This document shows positions 1-4,562 of a stretch of 9,617 nt of DNA, one piece after another (positions within the stretch are counted from its first letter, which is position 1; every line of letters begins with the position of its first letter). Source of the stretch: Alistipes sp. (GTDB lineage: Bacteria > Bacteroidota > Bacteroidia > Bacteroidales > Rikenellaceae); assembly GCA_017501025.1 (NCBI GenBank), contig JAFVXS010000085.1, forward strand, positions 1 to 9,617. The letters run 5' to 3'. The translations under genes were made by a program, and so were the position numbers. The notes under the pieces were generated by a model. It worked only from the letters and a program-made list of their open reading frames with translations, ran no database searches and was not told the DNA's origin.

Positions 1-117
1 GACCTCCCTGATTTTGTTTGACGCGGGAGGGGTATAGACTCGATGGCTTTCTATAAAAAATAGAAACTTTCGCTCTGGCGATGATATAACTTTGTCCGAA
101 ACCAAAGTTATTATGCT
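1..117. other. Non-coding 5' region with AT-rich inverted repeat and G/C-rich stem
   Basis: No gene is seen here. CCTCCC at 3-8 can pair with GGGAGG at 25-30 (loop of 16), but no T-tract follows, so I do not call it a terminator. TTTCTA at 48-53 and TAGAAA at 61-66 form a short AT-rich inverted repeat just upstream of the predicted promoter of the first gene. Whatever lies before base 1 is cut off, so the first stem could belong to an upstream gene. Confidence 0.4.
86..111 (+). promoter_or_regulatory. Putative promoter -7 box within a 9-bp dyad (possible operator)
   Basis: TAACTTTG at 87-94 fits the Bacteroidota -7 consensus TAnnTTTG. No TTTG stands about 20 bp upstream, so the -33 element is weak or absent. 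The -7 box lies almost wholly inside a perfect inverted repeat: 86-94 (ATAACTTTG) against 103-111 (CAAAGTTAT), with an 8-base spacer that would hold the transcription start near position 100. A dyad covering the -7 box and the start site is what a repressor operator would look like, and it would also form a hairpin at the transcript's 5' end. The promoter and operator roles are inferred. Confidence 0.45.
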
Positions 118-738
118 ATGAGAAAATTTCTACTTATCTACACCATTTTGGCGACCTTGCTGATATATTTCGGCGGTCGTTATGCCTACTCCGAGAACGA
201 ACGCCTGCGACAAAATATCGTAGCGGCTCGTGAGCATATTCGCACCTACCGCACGGCTGCCGATAAGGCGGCTGCATCGGTGCAGGTGTTGCGACTGCGA
301 TGTGGCGAGTACGAGGAGATGCACCGCAAGGATGTCGCCCGTATCGAGGCTATGGGGATAAAGTTGCGTCGTGTTGAGGCGGCTGCTACCTCGGCAACAG
401 CGATGCAGATGACACTCCGCACGCCACTTCGCGACACGCTCCTGTTACGTGATACGGTCGTGTTGCGTGATACGCTTCGCCTACGCGATACGGTGCGTCT
501 GTTTCGTTGGCAGGATGCGTGGGTGACTATCGATGGCAAAATATGCCGAGACAGCGTAGAGTGCCGTGTGCAGAGCGTTGATACACTCTATCAGACCGTA
601 CATCGCATACCTCGACGATTTCTCTTTTTCCGCTACGGAACAAAGGCTCTGCGACAGGAGATTGTGTCGCAAAATCCACATACAAAAATAGTCTATACGG
701 AGTATATCGAAATCGAACGTCGTTGTCGTCGTCGCTGA
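118..738 (+). CDS. Membrane-anchored hypothetical protein with RDTxxL repeats (DUF6549-like?)
   Basis: The function of this 206-residue protein is unknown. Residues 4-20 form one hydrophobic segment after a basic N-terminus, suggesting a single N-terminal membrane anchor or uncleaved signal. Residues about 25-95 are charged and probably helical or coiled. Residues 105-128 hold four consecutive six-residue units (RDTLLL, RDTVVL, RDTLRL, RDTVRL). The C-terminal third (FFRYGTKALRQEI, then NPHTKIVYTEYIEI) is reminiscent, from memory, of DUF6549-type hypothetical proteins of Bacteroidota prophages and mobile elements; this assignment is unverified. The anchor plus coiled stalk superficially resembles inner-membrane spanins, but no lysis genes are nearby. 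The tail is very basic (ERRCRRR). The ATG at 118 directly follows the predicted promoter and dyad. A 74-bp gap separates it from coaD. Confidence 0.7.
   Translation: MRKFLLIYTILATLLIYFGGRYAYSENERLRQNIVAAREHIRTYRTAADKAAASVQVLRLRCGEYEEMHRKDVARIEAMGIKLRRVEAAATSATAMQMTLRTPLRDTLLLRDTVVLRDTLRLRDTVRLFRWQDAWVTIDGKICRDSVECRVQSVDTLYQTVHRIPRRFLFFRYGTKALRQEIVSQNPHTKIVYTEYIEIERRCRRR
430..501 (+). repeat. Four tandem 18-bp imperfect repeats (RDTxxL)
   Basis: Four in-frame 18-bp units encode RDTLLL, RDTVVL, RDTLRL and RDTVRL (residues 105-128 of the first gene). The units differ by synonymous and conservative changes (CGC/CGT, GAC/GAT), so they look like an old, selected protein repeat and not a recent DNA slippage event. 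A further loosely related stretch (VDTLYQTV, about residues 154-161) follows. Confidence 0.75.
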
Positions 739-798
739 TGTTGCACTTGCTGCTCGAAAAACTTGTCGGTATGGTGCCGTTATTTCGGAAATTATTTG

Positions 799-806
799 TA
801 TCTTTG
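799..806 (+). promoter_or_regulatory. Putative -7 promoter box of coaD
   Basis: TATCTTTG exactly matches the Bacteroidota -7 consensus TAnnTTTG. There is no good TTTG at the expected -33 distance (around 775-778 the sequence is TGCC). The box ends 6 bases before the coaD ATG at 813, so initiation here would give a transcript with almost no 5' leader. Its position in the gap after the upstream gene supports a separate start for the coaD-lpxD-thioredoxin unit, but the missing -33 element lowers confidence. Confidence 0.5.
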
Positions 807-812
807 AACTCT

Positions 813-1286
813 ATGAAGCGAATCGCACTATTTCCGGGGTCGTTTGACCCATTTACTCGTGGACACGAGCAACTCGTTGAGTCGGCATTGCGGCTCTTCG
901 ACAAGGTTGTTATTGCCATCGGCTCGAATTGTGCAAAGTCGGCACTTTTGAGCATAGAACAGCGTAGAGAACTCATCGAGACACTCTATAAGGATGACGA
1001 GCGGGTCGAGGTTGCCACATACGATACGCTTACCGTAGATTTTGCCCGCAAGGTGGGTGCTACGGCAGTGGTACGCGGCGTACGCAGCTCTATCGATTTT
1101 GAGTTTGAACGTAATTTGGATGCGGTAAATCGCCGCCTTGCACCTGATGTGCAGACCATCTTGCTGATGACCGATGCAGCGTATGCCCACGTCAGTTCAT
1201 CGACCGTTCGCGAGTTGTTGGCTTTTGGTCACTCGGTCGAGGAGTATATGCCTACGAAGATAGACCTTTCGCAATATTTGAAGTAA
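813..1286 (+). CDS. coaD: Phosphopantetheine adenylyltransferase (PPAT, CoaD)
   Basis: This cytoplasmic enzyme catalyses the fourth step of coenzyme A synthesis: 4'-phosphopantetheine + ATP to dephospho-CoA + pyrophosphate (EC 2.7.7.3). The 157-residue product has the usual family length. The nucleotidyltransferase signature is complete: GSFDPFTRGH at residues 9-18 with the TxGH motif ending in His18, RGVR at 88-91 with the Arg91 equivalent, and SSSTVRE at 128-134. An in-frame ATG exists at 723, but it would overlap the upstream gene and add 30 residues absent from the family. The ATG at 813 gives the canonical MKRIALFPGSFDP start. The gene leads a tight run with lpxD (20-bp gap) and the thioredoxin lipoprotein gene. 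A -7 box ends 6 bp before the start codon. Confidence 0.97.
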   Translation: MKRIALFPGSFDPFTRGHEQLVESALRLFDKVVIAIGSNCAKSALLSIEQRRELIETLYKDDERVEVATYDTLTVDFARKVGATAVVRGVRSSIDFEFERNLDAVNRRLAPDVQTILLMTDAAYAHVSSSTVRELLAFGHSVEEYMPTKIDLSQYLK

Positions 1287-1306
1287 AAACTATTTTTTTT
1301 GAATAT

Positions 1307-2350
1307 ATGAGTATGCAATTTACAGCGGAGATGATAGCGGGCCTGCTTTCGGGTACGGTTGTGGGTGATGCTTCCGCAAAGGTGTGGACTGTGTCGTCCA
1401 TCGAAGGTGGTAAGGAGGGTGGTTTGACCTATCTTGCCAACCCAAAATATGAAGAGTACCTCTACACCACAGCCTGTTCGGTAGTGCTGGTGCCAAACGA
1501 TTTCGAGCCAAAACAGGAGGTTCGAGCAACGCTTATCAAGGTTGCTAATGTGGGCGAGTGTGTGTTGCAGTTGTTGCAGATGTATAATGCGATGAAACCA
1601 CAGAAGAGGGGTGTCTCCGAACGTGCTTCGATATCGCCAAAGGCTACTATTGGCAAGGATTGTTACATTGGCGACTTTGCCGTTATTGAGGATGGTGCAG
1701 TCGTTGGCGATGGTGCAAAGATATATCCACACTGCTACATTGGCGATGGCTCGACCGTTGGCGAAAATACTACGCTCTATTCGGGCGTAAAGGTCTATGA
1801 GGGTTGCCACATCGGTAGTCGCTGTATTATACACGCAGGGGTCGTTATCGGTGCCGATGGCTTTGGCTTTGCTCCTAACGCCGAGGGTGGTTTCGATAAG
1901 ATTCCGCAGTTGGGTAATGTTATTATCGAGGATGATGTCGAGATAGGTGCAAATACCTGTATCGACCGAGCAAAGACCGATTCGACAATTATACATCGAG
2001 GAGTAAAGCTCGATAACCTTATCCAAATCGGACACAACGTGCAGATTGGAGCAAATACCGTTTCGTCGGCACAGACGGGTATCGCAGGTACAACAAAAAT
2101 CGGTAGCAACTGCTTCTTGGCGGGACAGGTTGGTATTGCCGACCACATCACCATAGGCGACCGTGTAAAGATTGGCTCAAAGAGTGGAATTGACCGCAAT
2201 ATACCCGACGATGAGGTGCGTTTCGGCTCGCCTGCTATGCAGGGTCGTCAATATTATCGTTCGTTTGCCGTATTCAAGGTGCTGCCGGAGCTATCGCGTA
2301 AGGTCGATGCACTCGAACGTAAGTTGGACGAGTTGAAAAAAGAGGAATAA
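1307..2350 (+). CDS. lpxD: UDP-3-O-acylglucosamine N-acyltransferase (LpxD)
   Basis: LpxD transfers a 3-hydroxyacyl chain from acyl-carrier protein to the 2-amino group of UDP-3-O-acyl-glucosamine, the third step of lipid A synthesis (EC 2.3.1.191), in the cytoplasm. The 347-residue length is typical. Residues 1-100 match the N-terminal uridine-binding domain (start MQFTAEMIAGLLSG after a two-residue extension). Residues about 105-300 are hexapeptide repeats of the left-handed parallel beta-helix (many [IV]G-x4 turns). IGHNVQIG places the probable catalytic His at 243, equivalent to E. coli His239, and the QTGIAG and GQVGIADH blocks are LpxD hallmarks. The C-terminus (about 325-347) is a charged helix, as in the family. 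An alternative ATG at 1313 gives 345 residues and fits homologues equally well. It probably shares a transcript with coaD and the following lipoprotein gene (19-bp gap). Confidence 0.97.
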   Translation: MSMQFTAEMIAGLLSGTVVGDASAKVWTVSSIEGGKEGGLTYLANPKYEEYLYTTACSVVLVPNDFEPKQEVRATLIKVANVGECVLQLLQMYNAMKPQKRGVSERASISPKATIGKDCYIGDFAVIEDGAVVGDGAKIYPHCYIGDGSTVGENTTLYSGVKVYEGCHIGSRCIIHAGVVIGADGFGFAPNAEGGFDKIPQLGNVIIEDDVEIGANTCIDRAKTDSTIIHRGVKLDNLIQIGHNVQIGANTVSSAQTGIAGTTKIGSNCFLAGQVGIADHITIGDRVKIGSKSGIDRNIPDDEVRFGSPAMQGRQYYRSFAVFKVLPELSRKVDALERKLDELKKEE

Positions 2351-2369
2351 ACTAAAAAAAGTATAGAGA

Positions 2370-3431
2370 ATGAAAAAGTTATTTATTATTTTGGCAATTG
2401 CTGCGGTTGCAGTTGGTTGTGATAGAGCACGTTGTGTAATCGAGGGTGATGTCCTCGGCGTTCCTGATGGCGTGGTTAAGATGGTTACTCCCGACCGCAA
2501 AGCGGAAGTTTTGGACTCTGTCGAGATTAAGGGTGGACGTTTTAAGTTTGCTATTGATGACGAAGAGGTGCAGTTGGTTGCTATTATGAGCGAGGAGTCC
2601 CGTATGACACTTCTCTTTACCGAGAGCGGCAAAATTAAGGTCAATGGCAACTTCGAGTCCGATACAATTATGGCGTCAGGTACCGAGTCAAACGATGCTT
2701 TGACAGAGTATATGACCGAGATGAAACTTTTCAGCCAGCGTTATGCACAGTCGGTCGAGGAGCAGCGTCCTGCACTGCGTGAGGAGCAGCGTACATTCTA
2801 CGAGGGTATGGTCGAGAAGAATATGGGTAACATCTTCGGTGTTACGCTCTACATTCAGGGTATGCTCCCAATGCTTCCCGAGAAAGAGGCTCTTGCAACA
2901 CTGAATGGCCTGCCTGAACACCTGCGTAATTTGGCGATTGTTCAGGAGGCTGTCGAGGCTTGCGAGCGTAAGATGCGTGTAACCCCACAAGAGGGCGAGC
3001 CATTGCCTCACTATATCGACACTGTTCAGCCTGATGTGAAGGGTAACGACATTTCGCTCAAATCGGTTATCGAGAATCCTAAAAACCGCTACGTATTGCT
3101 CGACTTCTGGGCTTCGTGGTGTGGACCTTGTATGGGCGAGATGCCATATCTCCGTGATGCTTATAAGAAGTATCATAAGTTGGGCTTCGAGATTTATGGT
3201 GTATCGCTCGATAGCAAGGCCGATGCTTGGCGTAAGGCTATCGAGGAGCAGTCGATGAAGTGGATTAACGTTTCGCGTATCGAAGGCTTCCAAACACAGG
3301 CAGCGTACGATTATGCCGTTAATTCTATTCCGTCGAACTTCCTTATCGACTGCAAGACAGGCGAGATTATTGCCACGTCGCTCCGTGAAACAGAGGTAGA
3401 GGCAAAGTTGAAGGAGTTGCTGAAAAAGTAG
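2370..3431 (+). CDS. TlpA/ResA-like thioredoxin lipoprotein with DUF4369-type N-terminus
   Basis: This is a predicted periplasm-facing thiol-disulfide oxidoreductase of 353 residues. Residues 1-16 are a lipoprotein signal peptide followed by Cys17 (A-V-G-C), so the mature protein is probably lipid-anchored. Residues about 20-120 are beta-rich and fit the DUF4369 domain that often precedes thioredoxin folds in Bacteroidota. Residues 120-205 are helical. The thioredoxin domain (about 212-353) has the active site WCGPC at 250-254 (Cys251, Cys254) and a cis-proline motif SIPSN around Pro321; an extra Cys327 lies beyond it. The substrate is unknown. Roles in disulfide isomerisation, cytochrome maturation or redox sensing are typical of the family but not shown here. 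It is the last gene of the coaD-lpxD run and is followed by a terminator. Confidence 0.92.
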   Translation: MKKLFIILAIAAVAVGCDRARCVIEGDVLGVPDGVVKMVTPDRKAEVLDSVEIKGGRFKFAIDDEEVQLVAIMSEESRMTLLFTESGKIKVNGNFESDTIMASGTESNDALTEYMTEMKLFSQRYAQSVEEQRPALREEQRTFYEGMVEKNMGNIFGVTLYIQGMLPMLPEKEALATLNGLPEHLRNLAIVQEAVEACERKMRVTPQEGEPLPHYIDTVQPDVKGNDISLKSVIENPKNRYVLLDFWASWCGPCMGEMPYLRDAYKKYHKLGFEIYGVSLDSKADAWRKAIEEQSMKWINVSRIEGFQTQAAYDYAVNSIPSNFLIDCKTGEIIATSLRETEVEAKLKELLKK

Positions 3432-3446
3432 TATTAAACGAATAGT

Positions 3447-3490
3447 GCGACGGTTGCCACACCCCATTTGTGCAGCCGTTGCTCTTTTTT
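3447..3490 (+). terminator. Intrinsic terminator after the thioredoxin lipoprotein gene
   Basis: Bases 3447-3457 (GCGACGGTTGC) pair with 3472-3482 (GCAGCCGTTGC) in an 11-bp stem with two G.U wobbles and a 14-base loop. A run of six T follows at 3485-3490. This is a good rho-independent terminator for the coaD-lpxD-thioredoxin transcript. It ends 15 bases before the ruvC start codon, so ruvC would need read-through or a promoter I cannot see. Confidence 0.8.
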
Positions 3491-3505
3491 GCAGATTGCG
3501 GCAGG

Positions 3506-4108
3506 ATGATTTACCGAATTTTGGGCATAGACCCCGGCACCAACTATATGGGTTACGGTGTGCTTGAAGTCGATGGCAAAAGTCTGCGTACGGTGGTTTT
3601 GGGTGATATAGACCTGCATAAGATTACCGACCCATACGCCAAATTACGCTATATCTTCGAGCGAATTTGTGAACTTATACGCGACTACGAGCCGCGAGAA
3701 GTAGCTTTGGAGTCGCCATTCTTTGGCCGCAATGTGCAGAGTATGCTTAAATTGGGGCGAGCACAGGGTGTAGCGATGGCTGCGGCATTGAGTCGCAACC
3801 TTACAGTTACCGAGTATGCTCCACTGCGTATAAAACAGGCAATTACGGGCAGGGGAGCTGCATCGAAGGAGCAGGTGGCTGCGATAGTTATGAAGACGCT
3901 GTCGATTGCCGAACCTCCGCGACACCTCGATGCTACCGATGGTATGGCGGTCGCTTTGTGCCACTACTACGCCATATCCAATCCGCTAAATGCTGTGATG
4001 GGTAGCCGACGAGCAAAGGGACTTGGCGGAGAGAAGTTATCCCGCAAACGTGGTTCACAATCTTGGGAGCAGTTTATTCGTGAAAATCCCGATAAAGTAG
4101 TGCCATAA
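3506..4108 (+). CDS. ruvC: Holliday junction resolvase RuvC
   Basis: RuvC is the dimeric endonuclease that resolves Holliday junctions with RuvAB during recombination and repair (EC 3.1.21.10). The start ATG at 3506, preceded by GCAGG, gives MIYRILGIDPGTNYMGYG and a 200-residue protein. The in-frame ATG at 3470 would add 12 residues encoded by the terminator hairpin and is rejected. The four acidic catalytic residues are present: Asp9 in GIDPGT, Glu69 in ALESPFFGRN, and Asp142/Asp145 in LDATDGMAVA. The protein is longer than the 173-residue E. coli enzyme because of a basic C-terminal tail (about residues 166-200, ending in WEQFIRENPDKVVP), a feature I associate with Bacteroidota RuvC. Expression is puzzling because a terminator lies directly upstream. 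Confidence 0.96.
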   Translation: MIYRILGIDPGTNYMGYGVLEVDGKSLRTVVLGDIDLHKITDPYAKLRYIFERICELIRDYEPREVALESPFFGRNVQSMLKLGRAQGVAMAAALSRNLTVTEYAPLRIKQAITGRGAASKEQVAAIVMKTLSIAEPPRHLDATDGMAVALCHYYAISNPLNAVMGSRRAKGLGGEKLSRKRGSQSWEQFIRENPDKVVP

Positions 4109-4183
4109 GCCTACGATTTTGCCATCGCAAGCATCTGTTTGATGGGACGATTTTAAGAAAAATCAAAAATTTTATTGAAAATA

Positions 4184-4215
4184 TTTGCGTTAATCGGAAA
4201 TTAGCCATATATTTG
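4184..4215 (+). promoter_or_regulatory. Bacteroidota promoter of the tRNA-Arg gene
   Basis: TTTG at 4184-4187 (-33) and TATATTTG at 4208-4215 (-7, TAnnTTTG) are separated by exactly 20 bp. This is the canonical Bacteroidota housekeeping sigma arrangement. Initiation would fall near 4221, about seven bases before the mature tRNA 5' end. Confidence 0.88.
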
Positions 4216-4227
4216 CACTCGCAATTC

Positions 4228-4304
4228 GGCTCCGTAGCTCAACTGAATAGAGTACCTGACTACGGATCAGGCGGTTCCAGGTTTGAATCCTGGCGGAGTC
4301 ACCA
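4228..4304 (+). tRNA. tRNA-Arg (anticodon ACG)
   Basis: This 77-base cloverleaf has its CCA encoded at 4302-4304. The acceptor stem is GGCTCCG/CGGAGTC (one G.U), the D-stem GCTC/GAGT, the anticodon stem CCTGA/TCAGG with loop CTACGGA, a 5-base variable region, and the T-stem CCAGG/CCTGG. The anticodon ACG is at 4262-4264. The wobble A should be deaminated to inosine by TadA so that CGU, CGC and CGA are read. The D-loop AACTGAATA has A where G19 is expected, and the T-loop TTTGAAT has T where C56 is expected, so a Watson-Crick A19-U56 pair could replace the usual G19-C56. The gene has its own promoter and terminator. Confidence 0.96.
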
Positions 4305-4318
4305 AGAGGAGCAAGAGA

Positions 4319-4351
4319 GAGGGGAGAGGTTAAAATCTCTCCTCTTTTTTT
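4319..4351 (+). terminator. Intrinsic terminator of tRNA-Arg
   Basis: The G/A-rich arm at about 4320-4328 (core GGGGAGAG, 4321-4328) pairs with CTCTCCTC at 4337-4344 around an 8-base loop. T's continue to 4351 (seven T in a row from 4345). The stem has one G.U pair. It lies 15 bases past the encoded CCA and ends the tRNA transcript. Confidence 0.85.
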
Positions 4352-4562
4352 GTGTACTCTCCCCCGTATTCGGAGCTTATTCCATCTTATTTTTGTTGAA
4401 GACCTCCCTTTGTGGTTGCAATTATAAATAGATGAAGCTGTCTAACAAGGCGATTTTTGTGTTATACGTGCTTTCAAGATACCTTCTGTTATACAACTTA
4501 TAACAAAATGGGTGTGTCTAACGCTTTGTTAGACACACCCATTTTAGCCTTCGTTTTGTGGC
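4352..4562. other. Gene-free region between tRNA-Arg and the FAD oxidoreductase
   Basis: This 211-bp region has no supportable ORF. It holds the convergent hairpin at 4505-4545, a 14-base segment at 4439-4452 that is complementary to part of that hairpin, and a small palindrome GTTATA-CAACT-TATAAC at 4488-4504. TGTTATAC occurs twice, at 4460-4467 and 4487-4494. No integrase remnant or copy of the tRNA 3' end is apparent. Confidence 0.6.
4505..4545. terminator. Perfect 18-bp hairpin, probable bidirectional terminator
   Basis: AAAATGGGTGTGTCTAAC at 4505-4522 is exactly complementary to 4528-4545, with a 5-base loop (GCTTT). The A/T ends give four T's after the stem in either direction. It lies 17 bp past the stop codon of the minus-strand FAD oxidoreductase gene and downstream of the plus-strand tRNA, where the two blocks converge. 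A terminator for the minus-strand operon, acting both ways, is the simplest reading. The short T-tract makes it an imperfect rho-independent example. Confidence 0.8.

Noticed and set aside
723..812. Upstream ATG start for coaD
   Set aside because: It would overlap the previous gene and add 30 residues before the canonical MKRIALFPGSFDP start.
1229..2146. Minus-strand open frame of 305 codons opposite coaD/lpxD
   Set aside because: It overlaps two convincing genes in antisense and shows no family-like motifs.
2688..3467. Minus-strand open frame of 259 codons opposite the thioredoxin lipoprotein gene
   Set aside because: Antisense shadow; the plus-strand product has a signal peptide, CxxC and cis-Pro motifs.
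3470..3505. Upstream ATG start for ruvC
   Set aside because: The extra 12 residues come from the terminator hairpin and T-tract; RuvC homologues begin just before the GIDPGT motif.
4113..4154. ACGATTTT repeated at 4113-4120 and 4147-4154, with a 5-bp CCATC/GATGG stem, as a ruvC terminator
   Set aside because: The stem is only five pairs with a long loop and the T-run is four bases, too weak to call.
1..4409. Nine-base match GACCTCCCT at 1-9 and 4401-4409 as possible attachment-site repeat around the tRNA gene
   Set aside because: It is too short, not at the tRNA 3' end, and no integrase is present; probably chance.
4213..4431. Small plus-strand ORF across the tRNA and its terminator
   Set aside because: It translates the tRNA and terminator sequence and is not a protein-coding gene.
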